A DNA stretch of 64,000 nucleotides from Pseudomonas helleri (lineage in GTDB: Bacteria; Pseudomonadota; Gammaproteobacteria; Pseudomonadales; Pseudomonadaceae), in NCBI RefSeq assembly GCF_009600315.1, contig NZ_WIWC01000008.1, positions 62,001 through 126,000 of the forward strand, written 5' to 3'. The translations under genes and the position numbers were made by a program. Below the pieces are notes generated by a model that was not told the origin of the DNA, ran no database searches, and saw nothing but the letters and a program-made list of their open reading frames with translations. Positions 1-8,659 of the stretch are shown in pieces (within the stretch, counting starts at the first letter, position 1; every line of letters begins with the position of its first letter).

Positions 1-1
1 G

Positions 2-1381
2 CTTTCACCTAAAGTCCAGCAAGCGCTCAAAACCAATAAACTGCAAAACGATGCGCTATCGCTGGTCATGATCCCGCTCAATGGCCCAGGCGTGCCTACC
101 GTGTTCAATGCCGATGTGTCCATGAACCCGGCCTCCACCATGAAACTGGTGACCACCTACGCGGCACTTGAAATGCTCGGCCCGACCCATCAGTGGAAAA
201 CTGAGTTCTACACTGACGGCACCCTGAACAACGGCACGCTGCAAGGCAATTTGTACCTCAAGGGCGGCGGCGACCCCAAACTCAACATGGAAAAACTCTG
301 GCTGCTGATGCGTGACCTGCGCGCCAATGGCGTACAGCAGGTCACCGGCGACCTGATACTGGATCGCAGCTTCTTTGAGCAACCTCAGCTTCCGGCGTTT
401 AACGACGACGGCAACGACAAAAACAAGCCGTTTCTGGTCAAGCCCGATGCTCTGATGGTCAACCTCAAAGCGTTGCGCTTCATCGCCCGCAATGACGCGG
501 GCAAGGTGTTGATCTCGGTCGAGCCGCCGATTGCCAGCATCCGGGTCGACAATCAGGTAAAGCCCCTGAACAGCAAGCAATGCACCGGCGATGTCCGCTA
601 TAACCCCGTACAGCAAGCCGATGGCACTGTTCTGGTCACGGTCAGCGGTCAACTGGCGGATGGCTGCAACTCTCAAACCTACTTGTCCCTGCTTGATCAC
701 GCGACCTATACCGCAGGGGCCGTACGCGCCATTTGGAAAGAGCTGGGCGGCACCATTCAGGGCCAGGATCGTCAGGCAAGCGTACCCAAGAATGCCAAAT
801 TGCTCGCTCGCGCCTACTCGCCGGACTTGGCCGAGATCATTCGCGACATCAACAAATACAGCAACAACACCATGGCTCAGCAGCTCTTCCTGAGCCTCGG
901 CGCTCAGTTCCGCAATGATGCGGACGGCGACGATGCCAAAGCAGCTCAACGTGTCATTCGCCAGTGGCTGGCCAAAAAAGGCATCACGGCACCGCACCTG
1001 ATCATGGAGAACGGCTCAGGCCTTTCACGTGCCGAACGAGTGAGCGCACGTGAGATGGCGCAAATGCTTCAGGCCGCCTGGAACAGTCCTTATGCCGCTG
1101 AGTTCATCAGCTCCATGCCAATTGCAGGCAAGGACGGCACCATGCGCAAACGGTTGAAAACCACCGCCATGAACGGTCAGGCCCATATCAAGACCGGCAC
1201 CCTGAACACCGTTCGCGCTATTTCCGGTTTTAGCCGCGACCAGAATGGCAATACCTGGGCGGTCGTCGCGATTCTCAACGACCCTCGCCCTTGGGGCGCC
1301 TCAGCCATTCTCGATCAAGTGCTGCTCGATCTTTATCGCCAGCCCCCGCTCGCCAATCGCGCCGTCTCCATCGCCCAGTAA
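2..1381 (+). CDS. dacB: D-alanyl-D-alanine carboxypeptidase/endopeptidase (PBP4, DacB), 5' end cut by window
   Basis: Periplasmic class C penicillin-binding protein that trims or hydrolyses peptidoglycan cross-links. The frame is open from base 2, so the signal peptide and first residues lie outside the window; an internal ATG at 68 is not the true start. All three serine-hydrolase motifs are present in order: STMK (SxxK) at base 134, SNN (SxN) at base 860 and KTG at base 1190. The large insert between SxxK and SxN is typical of the PBP4 family. The gene faces rlmL and both appear to share the hairpin terminator just downstream. Identification is firm; only the N-terminus is missing. Confidence 0.95.
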   Translation, partial: LSPKVQQALKTNKLQNDALSLVMIPLNGPGVPTVFNADVSMNPASTMKLVTTYAALEMLGPTHQWKTEFYTDGTLNNGTLQGNLYLKGGGDPKLNMEKLWLLMRDLRANGVQQVTGDLILDRSFFEQPQLPAFNDDGNDKNKPFLVKPDALMVNLKALRFIARNDAGKVLISVEPPIASIRVDNQVKPLNSKQCTGDVRYNPVQQADGTVLVTVSGQLADGCNSQTYLSLLDHATYTAGAVRAIWKELGGTIQGQDRQASVPKNAKLLARAYSPDLAEIIRDINKYSNNTMAQQLFLSLGAQFRNDADGDDAKAAQRVIRQWLAKKGITAPHLIMENGSGLSRAERVSAREMAQMLQAAWNSPYAAEFISSMPIAGKDGTMRKRLKTTAMNGQAHIKTGTLNTVRAISGFSRDQNGNTWAVVAILNDPRPWGASAILDQVLLDLYRQPPLANRAVSIAQ

Positions 1382-1398
1382 CCTTTTCACAGATGATA

Positions 1399-1437
1399 AA
1401 AAACGCCCTTGTTCGTGCGATCAAGGGCGTTTTTTTA
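1399..1437. terminator. Bidirectional intrinsic terminator between dacB and rlmL
   Basis: Inverted repeat AAACGCCCTTG / CAAGGGCGTTT around a 10-base loop, with an A-run on the left and a T-run on the right. It can therefore end transcription of the convergent genes on both strands. Confidence 0.85.
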
Positions 1438-1454
1438 TTGCCTGAACAACAGGA

Positions 1455-3725
1455 TTAACGTGCCATTATTTTCCAGGCACGGTGGATTTTGCTGTTGCGA
1501 GCAAAGTCCGGATCAATGGTGCTGGCGGTAATTTCTTCGACGGCGTAACGCGATTCCAAATGCTCATCAAGGATGAACTTGCGGAAGTTGTTCGAGAAGT
1601 ACAGCACGCCGCCCGGTGCCAGACGCGCCATGGCCAGATCCAGCAATTGCACGTGATCGCGCTGGACATCAAAGATGCCTTCCATGCGCTTGGAGTTCGA
1701 GAAGGTCGGCGGATCGATAAAGATCAGGTCGTACTCTTCACGGCAGGCATCCAGCCACACCATCACATCGCCCTGCTCCAGACGGTTCTTGTCCGAAAAA
1801 CCATTCAGGGACAGATTGCGACGCGCCCAGTCCAGATAGGTCTTGGACAAGTCAACGCTGGTAGTGCTGCGCGCCCCACCTTTAGCGGCATGCACACTGG
1901 CCGTCGCGGTGTAGCAATACAGATTGAGGAAGCGCTTGCCGGCAGCCTCTTTCTGAATACGCATACGCATCGGGCGGTGATCCAGGAACAGCCCTGTGTC
2001 CAGGTAGTCAGTCAGGTTGACCAGCAGCTTCACACCGCCTTCATTGACCTCGGTGAACTTGCCCTGTGCGCTTTGACGCTCGTACTGCTTGGTGCCGCTC
2101 TGACGCTCGCGACGCTTGACGATCACGCGGCTCTTGTCAATGTTCAGCGCCTGAGGAATAGCCGCCAATGCATCGAACATACGGGCCGAGGCTTTTTCAG
2201 GATCAATGGATTTAGGCGCGGCATATTCCTGCACGTGAACCCAATCGTGATACAGGTCGATAGCCATCGAGTATTCAGGCATATCGGCATCGTAAACCCG
2301 GTAGCAATCAATGCCTTCACGCTTGACCCACTTGCTCAGCGCCTTGAGGTTCTTTTGCAAGCGATTGGCAAACATCTGCCCGCCTTCACTCAAACGCGGC
2401 TGTTCGATCACCACCGGAGCGGGCTTGATCGGGTTACCGTTCTTGTTGAACTTCTCGTACTTGGTTGGCGCTTCGATGTTGGACGGCAGGTCAGACTCGG
2501 CCTGCTCTCGCTCGGCCTGACGCTGCTCAGGCGTGCGACGCTCGCCTGTGACGAATTGATCCGGCACGACTTTGATCAACAACAGCTTGCACGGCAAAGC
2601 GCCGTTCCAGAACGAATACTGTTTATGGCTGCGAATACCCATACGCTTGCCCAAATCCGGGGCGCCAGTGAATACCGCGGCCTCCCAGTTCAGACAGGCC
2701 TGACGCAGGCGCTCACCCAGATTCTGGTAAAGGTAAAGCAGGCTTGCCTCGTCTCCCAGACGCTCGCCGTAGGGAGGGTTACAGATAACCAGACCTTTCT
2801 GGTTCTGATCCGGGCGCGGCTCAAACGTCGCCACTTCGCCCTGATAGATTTTGATCCAGTGGCTTAATCCGGCACGCTCAATGTTGTTACGCGCAGGCTG
2901 GATAAGACGCGGGTCGGCTTCATAACCACGGATCCACAGAGGCGGCTTGGCCATGCCAATTTCGGCACGCTCGGTGGCCTCTTCGTGGAGTTTTTTCCAG
3001 ATCGCCGGAATATGCCCCAACCAGGCATCAAAACCCCAGTGGATACGGTTGAGGTTGGGCGCCATGTCGGCAGCAATCATCGCGCCTTCAACCAGGAATG
3101 TACCCACACCACACATCGGGTCAGCCAATGCAGCGCCTTCGGCTGCCATGCGTGGCCAGCCAGCACGGATCAAGATGGCCGCTGCCAGGTTCTCTTTCAG
3201 CGGGGCCGCACCCTGCTGGAGACGATAGCCACGCTGGTGCAAGCTGCTGCCTGACAGATCCAGGGACAGAATCGCTTCGCCGCGGTCCAGACGCAGGTGA
3301 ATGCGCAAGTCCGGGCTGAATTTATCAATGGATGGGCGCTCACCGGAAGGCGTGCGCAGTTTGTCGACGATGGCATCCTTGACCTTCAACGCACCGAAGT
3401 GTGTGTTGTCGATGCCCGAACCGTGGCCGCTGAACTCAACAGCCAGCGTACCGTCCGGAACCATATGATCATGCCATTCAACATCCAGCACACCGTGATA
3501 CAGATCCTCAGCGTCTTTCATCGGGAAGCGCTTGAGCACCAACAAGACACGGTTGGCCAGGCGCGACCAGAGGCAGAGGCGATAGGCGGTTTCCATATCC
3601 GCGACACCTCGAATGGCCGAGGTATGCTCGCGGGCTTCCTCAAGACCAAGGCCCGTAGCCTCCTCAAGGAGAAGGCCTTCAAGGCCTTTGGGACAAGTAA
3701 GGAAGAGTTCGTAACGATCCGACAT
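1455..3725 (-). CDS. rlmL: Bifunctional 23S rRNA (guanine) methyltransferase RlmKL
   Basis: Fusion of two SAM-dependent methyltransferases, known to make m2G2445 (RlmL half) and m7G2069 (RlmK half) in 23S rRNA. The N-terminus (MSDRYELFLTCPKGLE) leads into a THUMP region. NPPYGER at about residue 315 is the catalytic motif of the first methyltransferase; LNLYCYTATASVHAA and IDPPTFSNS (about residue 668) belong to the RlmK-type domain. The ATG at 3725 is preferred because AGGA lies upstream of it; the frame extends to a TTG at 3785 that has no ribosome binding site. Length is 756 residues, slightly longer than the roughly 700 of the enterobacterial enzyme because of an inter-domain linker. Confidence 0.95.
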   Translation of the reverse strand: MSDRYELFLTCPKGLEGLLLEEATGLGLEEAREHTSAIRGVADMETAYRLCLWSRLANRVLLVLKRFPMKDAEDLYHGVLDVEWHDHMVPDGTLAVEFSGHGSGIDNTHFGALKVKDAIVDKLRTPSGERPSIDKFSPDLRIHLRLDRGEAILSLDLSGSSLHQRGYRLQQGAAPLKENLAAAILIRAGWPRMAAEGAALADPMCGVGTFLVEGAMIAADMAPNLNRIHWGFDAWLGHIPAIWKKLHEEATERAEIGMAKPPLWIRGYEADPRLIQPARNNIERAGLSHWIKIYQGEVATFEPRPDQNQKGLVICNPPYGERLGDEASLLYLYQNLGERLRQACLNWEAAVFTGAPDLGKRMGIRSHKQYSFWNGALPCKLLLIKVVPDQFVTGERRTPEQRQAEREQAESDLPSNIEAPTKYEKFNKNGNPIKPAPVVIEQPRLSEGGQMFANRLQKNLKALSKWVKREGIDCYRVYDADMPEYSMAIDLYHDWVHVQEYAAPKSIDPEKASARMFDALAAIPQALNIDKSRVIVKRRERQSGTKQYERQSAQGKFTEVNEGGVKLLVNLTDYLDTGLFLDHRPMRMRIQKEAAGKRFLNLYCYTATASVHAAKGGARSTTSVDLSKTYLDWARRNLSLNGFSDKNRLEQGDVMVWLDACREEYDLIFIDPPTFSNSKRMEGIFDVQRDHVQLLDLAMARLAPGGVLYFSNNFRKFILDEHLESRYAVEEITASTIDPDFARNSKIHRAWKIMAR

Positions 3726-4265
3726 GGAATTCCTGAGCTTTAAGCTATCAGTGAGAAGGCAACGCATCGCCTGCTCCGTTTTCAATCAAGCGCTTTTCTT
3801 GAAGAGCGCCCGTGTGGCACGAAACTGTGCCGTTCCACCCCGGCGACCACCCCGACCCGAAGGCATAAAGAGTTTAGACGCAGAGACAGTTCATTCATTC
3901 AGAAACAATGTGACATGTTCAGACCCTTCGTCGAATAGTACCCGAGCATGGCAGGTGGCTTTTCACTGTAGAGAATGAAACGCATCCTCTTTGCAAGGGC
4001 TCGCCCTATCAGGGTTTTGTCGCATTCAGCCTGACAAAACAGGTCTTTCTTATGGCCTTAACACCATTATCGTTACGTCCTTATGACAAAACGATCATTC
4101 ACACACCTTGGCTCATTGGTTAGAAATGAACTCAGGTTGTCACCGCACAGGCGACAACAAAATGCTCGCCACGCCGGCAGCGAGCACACCAACGGCAGAA
4201 CACTCTGCCCCGACCACTGGTTGGTCGACGCTATACATACAGTCAACAAGTGAGGGCAACACCCT
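3726..4265. other. Intergenic region rlmL-rmf, 540 bp
   Basis: No credible coding frame was seen. It contains the divergent promoters of rlmL and rmf and two short inverted repeats built on TTGTC/GACAA (about 4014-4047 and 4137-4159). The long distance upstream of rmf fits a stationary-phase-regulated gene with a sizeable control region, but no known regulator site was recognised. Confidence 0.5.
4208..4243 (+). promoter_or_regulatory. Candidate RpoS-type promoter of rmf
   Basis: The sequence CTATACA at 4231-4237 resembles the extended -10 element preferred by the stationary-phase sigma factor, and there is no convincing -35. It would start transcription about 20 bases before the rmf ATG. 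The inference rests on one motif plus the known stationary-phase expression of rmf. Confidence 0.4.
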
Positions 4266-4481
4266 ATGAGAAGACTTAAGCGTGATCCGTTGGAAAAAGC
4301 ATTTTTACGCGGATATCAATATGGCGTTCATGGAAAATCCCGTGAGCTTTGCCCTTTTACTCTACCGTCGGTACGCCAAGCCTGGATTAATGGCTGGCGA
4401 GAAGGACGCGGCGACAACTGGGACGGTATGACAGGCACTGCGGGCATCCACCGACTTAACGAACTTCACGCCGTCGGCTAA
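4266..4481 (+). CDS. rmf: Ribosome modulation factor
   Basis: Small basic protein of 71 residues that drives 70S ribosomes into inactive 100S dimers during stationary phase. It starts MRRLKRDPLEKAFLRGYQ and carries the family signature SVRQAWINGWREGRGDNWDG. Length is close to the 55-70 residues usual in gammaproteobacteria. It is a single-gene unit with a hairpin terminator 80 bases downstream, next to rlmL and pyrD as in other Pseudomonas. Confidence 0.95.
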   Translation: MRRLKRDPLEKAFLRGYQYGVHGKSRELCPFTLPSVRQAWINGWREGRGDNWDGMTGTAGIHRLNELHAVG

Positions 4482-4561
4482 CTCTGGGCAAATTCCGACA
4501 TCACCTCTGAGACGTTTGCACTTTAACCATGCCGTCACATCCTGGCGGCGGGCTGCGGCCC

Positions 4562-4587
4562 AAGGGCTCCTCCACGGAGCCCTTTTT
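4562..4587 (+). terminator. Intrinsic terminator after rmf
   Basis: Stem AAGGGCTC / GAGCCCTT with loop CTCCACG, followed by a T-run. Preceded by a GC-rich stretch. Confidence 0.8.
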
Positions 4588-4612
4588 ATTGCCAGACCGT
4601 TTGCCTCATCAA

Positions 4613-5638
4613 TTACTTGCGCACAAGTGCCGAGATAGCATCCACGGACTCTCTGATCAGGGCCGGGCCTTTATAAATAAAGCCTGAGTAGATTTGTACA
4701 AGGCTGGCGCCCGCAGCGATTTTCTCAGCCGCGTGCTTGCCTTCAGTAATACCGCCTGCCGCAATGATAGGCATACGACCGCCCAGCTCGGCTGCCAGTA
4801 CTCTCACCGTGTGGGTGCTCTTCTCACGCACGGGCGCACCCGACAAACCACCAGCTTCGTCACCGTGTTCCATGCCTTCAACACCCACACGGCTTAACGT
4901 CGTATTGGTGGCGATCACGGCGTCCATACCCGTCTCAAGCAATGCCTGAGCCACGAGAACAGTCTCTTCATCGGTCATGTCCGGCGCGATTTTAATCGCT
5001 AGCGGGACGCGTTTTCCGTGTCGTTCTGTGAGTTCGTTCTGACGTATTTGCAAGGCTTCAAGTAATTGCTTGAGCGAATCACCAAATTGCAAACTGCGCA
5101 GCCCAGGGGTATTCGGCGAACTGACGTTGACGGTTACGTAGCTGGCGTGCGCATACACTTTGTCCAGGCAGATCAAATAGTCGTCGACTGCGCGCTCGAC
5201 CGGCGTGTCAAAATTTTTACCTATATTGATGCCCAGAATGCCGCTGTATTTAGCCGCTTGCACCCGCGCCAGCAGATGATCAACCCCAAGGTTGTTGAAA
5301 CCCATACGGTTGATGATGGCTTGCGCTTGCGGCAAGCGGAAGATACGTGGCTTGGGATTTCCTGGCTGAGGTCGTGGCGTAACGGTGCCCACCTCTACAA
5401 AACCGAAACCCAACTGTGCAAAGCCATCGATGGCCGAACCGTTTTTGTCCAGACCCGCAGCCAGACCGACCGGGTTTGGAAAGTCGAGCCCCATTACATT
5501 AACCGGCAATCTGGCCGGGGCCTTGCACAACAAACCATTAAGCCCCAAGCGGCCACCTGCACCGATCAAGTCCAGAGACAGGTCGTGAGAGGTTTCGGGG
5601 GAAAGTTTGAAGAGCAACTGGCGGGCCAGGTTATACAT
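4613..5638 (-). CDS. pyrD: Dihydroorotate dehydrogenase (quinone), class 2
   Basis: Membrane-associated FMN enzyme of pyrimidine synthesis; oxidises dihydroorotate to orotate and passes electrons to quinone. The N-terminal amphipathic helix [20 protein letters not shown] marks class 2, and the catalytic serine lies in [10 protein letters not shown] (about residue 175). FMN-binding segments [10 protein letters not shown] and AAGGITEG are visible. The ATG at 5638 starts at the usual family N-terminus, giving 341 residues; the frame continues to a TTG at 5677 with nothing to support it. Transcribed towards rmf, downstream of the oprF terminator. Confidence 0.95.
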   Translation of the reverse strand: MYNLARQLLFKLSPETSHDLSLDLIGAGGRLGLNGLLCKAPARLPVNVMGLDFPNPVGLAAGLDKNGSAIDGFAQLGFGFVEVGTVTPRPQPGNPKPRIFRLPQAQAIINRMGFNNLGVDHLLARVQAAKYSGILGINIGKNFDTPVERAVDDYLICLDKVYAHASYVTVNVSSPNTPGLRSLQFGDSLKQLLEALQIRQNELTERHGKRVPLAIKIAPDMTDEETVLVAQALLETGMDAVIATNTTLSRVGVEGMEHGDEAGGLSGAPVREKSTHTVRVLAAELGGRMPIIAAGGITEGKHAAEKIAAGASLVQIYSGFIYKGPALIRESVDAISALVRK

Positions 5639-5712
5639 GGGTTCAATGGTCTCGAGACTGACTGAAAGTGGGCGCAATTATAGCTGCGCTGTACGACAAA
5701 TCACAGGCAAAG

Positions 5713-5739
5713 AAAAACCCGGCCTGAGCCGGGTTTTTC
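5713..5739 (-). terminator. Intrinsic terminator after oprF
   Basis: Stem AAAAACCCGGC / GCCGGGTTTTT with a short CTGA loop lies directly after the oprF stop. Symmetric A and T runs make it usable on either strand. Confidence 0.85.
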
Positions 5740-5758
5740 TGAACAGCCTAGCTAAAAA

Positions 5759-6736
5759 TTACTTAGCTTCAGCTTGAACGGTAGCTTCTACGCGACGGTT
5801 CAGAGCACGGCCTTCAGCAGTTGCGTTAGTAGCAACTGGGTTTGCTTTACCGTGACCAACAGCGTCTACACGGTTAGAAGCAACACCTTGGTTAACCAGA
5901 GCTGCACGAACGGCGTCTGCACGACGTTGCGACAGTTTCAGGTTGTAGGCATCGGTACCAACGCTGTCGGTGTAACCAGCAACAGTCGTGGTGGTCGATG
6001 GGTACTGCTTCATGAAATCAGCAACGTTGTTGATGTCAGGCATGTACTGCGACTTAACGTTCGACTTGTCGAAGTCGAATTTCACGTCCAGTTCAACGCG
6101 AACAACTTCAGCAATCGGAGCTTCTGGTTCTGGCTCAGCGATTGGTGCTGGAGCTGGAACTGGAGCCGGTGCAACTTTACCGCCGTTGCCGCCGAAGTTC
6201 ACACCCAGACCAACGGTAGGAGCGTAGTCCCACTTGCCGTTGTCCAGTTTGTAGTCAGCTTCAACGCCTGCACGGGCGAAGAAGTTGTTAGTGATGTACC
6301 ACTTAACACCAGCGCCAGCAGTCAGGAAAGTCGACTTGTCACGACCGCTGTGACCATCAGCTTCTACGTTGGTCATGCTCTTGTGAGCAACACCACCGGA
6401 AACGTATGGACGCAGAGCGTCGCCAACGTCACGGAAGTGGTACTGAGCGTTCAGACCAAAGTTGTCGCCTTTGATTTTCTGGTGGCCAGTGCCGTCATTC
6501 GAACGGGTGTGGTTGGTTTTGTCGTAGGTCAGGTTCAACGAGACGTCGTCGGTAATGAAGTAACCGATCGATGCGCCTGGGTTGTAGCCGTCTTCAACGT
6601 GGTCGACGCTGTCGTTGTACTGTTTTTTGTAGAACAGTTCACCCTCGACCGCGCCTTGGCCTTGTGCCAGGGCACCGAACGAAGTTGCGGCTACAAAGGA
6701 ACCAATGGCAATGCCCAAGGTGTTTTTCAGTTTCAT
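5759..6736 (-). CDS. oprF: Major outer membrane porin OprF (OmpA family)
   Basis: Structural porin linking outer membrane and peptidoglycan. It has a signal peptide MKLKNTLGIAIGSFVAATSFGALA, an eight-strand beta-barrel domain (about residues 25-180), a Pro/Ala linker (APAPVPAPAPIAEPEPE) and a C-terminal OmpA domain with the peptidoglycan-binding pattern TDSVGTDAYNLKLSQRRA. At 325 residues it is slightly shorter than P. aeruginosa OprF. No cysteine occurs in the mature protein, whereas P. aeruginosa OprF has four in its loop. The gene lies 106 bases downstream of sigX, which is known to control oprF in this genus. Codon use looks that of a highly expressed gene. Confidence 0.97.
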   Translation of the reverse strand: MKLKNTLGIAIGSFVAATSFGALAQGQGAVEGELFYKKQYNDSVDHVEDGYNPGASIGYFITDDVSLNLTYDKTNHTRSNDGTGHQKIKGDNFGLNAQYHFRDVGDALRPYVSGGVAHKSMTNVEADGHSGRDKSTFLTAGAGVKWYITNNFFARAGVEADYKLDNGKWDYAPTVGLGVNFGGNGGKVAPAPVPAPAPIAEPEPEAPIAEVVRVELDVKFDFDKSNVKSQYMPDINNVADFMKQYPSTTTTVAGYTDSVGTDAYNLKLSQRRADAVRAALVNQGVASNRVDAVGHGKANPVATNATAEGRALNRRVEATVQAEAK

Positions 6737-6842
6737 CCGTTAAATCCCCATCTGGTGATTGTAAAGCAGTCCCACATACCGGGGGACAACTCGGCGACAA
6801 GTCTATCAGACCTTGCCTACACGTAGATCCATTTGCACTGAA

Positions 6843-7433
6843 CTAAGTTTCAGCATTATCTGCAAATTTCTCACGTAATTTGTCAAGAGCGCGCTTGTAC
6901 CGCATCTTTGTCGCGCTCAAACCCATATGCATTATGTCTGCGATTTCCTGAAATTCCAGTTCTGCGACGAAACGCAGCACTAAAATTTCGCGATCAATCG
7001 GATTCACGTGCACCAGCCAGCGATCAAGTCCGCCCTTTTCCTCAGGTTTCGGCGCCTTTTCTTCAGACGCTTCCTCGAGGGGATCGATACTTAATGCGTC
7101 CATCAAGCGACGCTTTCGCCGTTCCTTTCGATACTGTGTAATGCATTCGTTGTAAGTGATGCTATAGAGCCATGTCTTGAATTTCGATTTACCTTCGAAA
7201 TTTTTCAGACCATACAGCACCTTGAGCATGACTTCCTGACAGACATCATCTGCGTCTCTATCGTTCCCTAAATACCTTGAACATACGTTGAACAAAGTGC
7301 GCTGATACCGGCGCATCAGTTCTTCGTAGGCCCGCGTAACGTGGAACAACTCATCATGCGCGCGCGCCACCAACTCCTCATCAGAGAGCTCGCGGGGATC
7401 GTAGCGCATGGACAGCGGTTGTGCTTTATTCAA
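6843..7433 (-). CDS. sigX: ECF sigma factor SigX
   Basis: Extracytoplasmic-function sigma factor of the envelope-stress, oprF and fatty-acid-synthesis regulon. Region 2 covers roughly residues 30-95 (DADDVCQEVMLKVLYGL, FKTWLYSITYN) and region 4 roughly residues 145-190 (REILVLRFVAELEFQEIA). The 196-residue form begins at a TTG codon (MNKAQPLSMRYDPREL), which matches the family N-terminus; the first ATG is eight codons downstream at 7409. No anti-sigma gene is adjacent. The upstream neighbour is the mechanosensitive channel cmpX, which is reported to influence SigX activity in P. aeruginosa. Confidence 0.95.
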   Translation of the reverse strand: MNKAQPLSMRYDPRELSDEELVARAHDELFHVTRAYEELMRRYQRTLFNVCSRYLGNDRDADDVCQEVMLKVLYGLKNFEGKSKFKTWLYSITYNECITQYRKERRKRRLMDALSIDPLEEASEEKAPKPEEKGGLDRWLVHVNPIDREILVLRFVAELEFQEIADIMHMGLSATKMRYKRALDKLREKFADNAET

Positions 7434-7523
7434 AACGAGTCGTGCCGACAGTCAGGTCAATGTCCGCCGCAGCCTGACAAGCAGGCAATATCGCGGCGGC
7501 ATACAGTATCAGGGTTTACCGCA

Positions 7524-8348
7524 TTAGCGGCGCGTCACGTGCTGTTCCAGCAAAGTCCGATTAGAGAGGGAGACTAGCTCACCCTCATCAGTCAGCAACG
7601 TGGTTTTAACCGTACCGATTTCCTCTATCTGCCCCTCTACCGCACCCACTCGAATGTCCTGCCCAACCTGATACAGCTCACGCACATAGATCCCGGCAAG
7701 AATCTGCCCGGCAATTTCCCGACTACCCAGCCCCATGGCCAATGCCACTGCCAGACCTACGGTGATCAATACAATCACAATCACATGGTTCAGCAGGTCA
7801 GTTTTGACCTCCAGCTGACTGATCGCCACCGAAATACTGATGATGATCACAAGCCCTTGGGCAACCCGCCCCAAGCCTGCTGCGTAATCAAAACCGACGC
7901 TCTCGGCAGCGCCACGTACCAGTCCATTGAGCAGTTGCGCCAGCAGTACGCCCGCCAGCAACACTAAAATGGCCCCAAATACTTTTGGCAAATACAGGGT
8001 AAAGATGTCCAGCGTAGCTGAAACTCGTTCGAGGCCCAGAGACTGCGCCGCCGAAACAAGGAATATCAGAAGTATGAACCAGTAGACAATTTTGCCGATC
8101 AAAGTGGAAATCGGCACTTTGATACCGGCCCGGCCGAGAATTTTAGTCAGGCCTGTTCCGCCCATCAAACGATCGAGACCCAACTTGGCGAGCAACTTGG
8201 ACAGCAGGGCATCAAGCAGTTTGGCAACCACGAAACCCAGCAATACGACTACCAACGCCCCGAAAAGGTTCGGAATAAAGTTGGCAATTTTGGTCCACAA
8301 GGCAGTCATTGCCGTGACCAGGCTCTGGGTCCAGAGATCAAGTTCCAT
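7524..8348 (-). CDS. cmpX: Small-conductance mechanosensitive ion channel CmpX
   Basis: MscS-family inner membrane protein of 274 residues. Three or more hydrophobic segments (about residues 20-45, 85-110, 130-150 and 170-210) precede the MscS-like pore and beta domain containing VGQDIRVGAVEGQIEEIGTVKTTL. The ATG at 8348 lies two bases after the crfX stop, so the genes form an operon. It sits upstream of sigX, as in the cmaX-crfX-cmpX-sigX-oprF cluster of P. aeruginosa; the family is thought to respond to membrane state and to feed into SigX signalling. Confidence 0.92.
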   Translation of the reverse strand: MELDLWTQSLVTAMTALWTKIANFIPNLFGALVVVLLGFVVAKLLDALLSKLLAKLGLDRLMGGTGLTKILGRAGIKVPISTLIGKIVYWFILLIFLVSAAQSLGLERVSATLDIFTLYLPKVFGAILVLLAGVLLAQLLNGLVRGAAESVGFDYAAGLGRVAQGLVIIISISVAISQLEVKTDLLNHVIVIVLITVGLAVALAMGLGSREIAGQILAGIYVRELYQVGQDIRVGAVEGQIEEIGTVKTTLLTDEGELVSLSNRTLLEQHVTRR

Positions 8349-8350
8349 GT

Positions 8351-8596
8351 TCAATCAGCCTTATCAGCAGGGCGAGCAGCAGGTTTGCGCCGCGAAACGG
8401 GCGCAATATGAGCTGAACCGCTGTTCAAAGCAATCATCAGTGCCTGCACCCAACGCCCCAGCAAGCTGAAAAGATCACCGGCACCGACCTGTCGGTTAGC
8501 GGTTTTCAGGACTCGACCCAGGCAAGCGTCATCATCACGGGTGGACGCTGGCGCCTTGAGCATGTCACGTAGCGATTGTTCAAACGGATCGTGCAT
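8351..8596 (-). CDS. crfX: CrfX-type small cytoplasmic protein
   Basis: Protein of 81 residues (MHDPFEQSLRDMLKAPASTR) of unknown biochemical function, conserved between cmaX and cmpX in Pseudomonas. There is no membrane segment, and the C-terminal tail is basic and rich in Pro and Ala. The ATG at 8596 is chosen because GAGAGGTG lies just upstream; a GTG two codons earlier is unlikely. The name is assigned by position and pattern rather than by known activity. Confidence 0.8.
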   Translation of the reverse strand: MHDPFEQSLRDMLKAPASTRDDDACLGRVLKTANRQVGAGDLFSLLGRWVQALMIALNSGSAHIAPVSRRKPAARPADKAD

Positions 8597-8659
8597 AAGC
8601 ACCTCTCGATATGTCTGTAAAAGACGCGAGCAACTTTGAAGGCGTCACATTTGCCCCGG

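Noticed and set aside
1482..2867. Long plus-strand frame opposite rlmL (461 codons)
   Set aside because: Lies wholly inside the antisense of a well-supported gene and has no recognisable domain; typical GC-driven shadow frame.
5774..6826. Long plus-strand frame opposite oprF
   Set aside because: Composition (very high Val/Asn, no motif) is that of an antisense shadow of a strongly biased gene.
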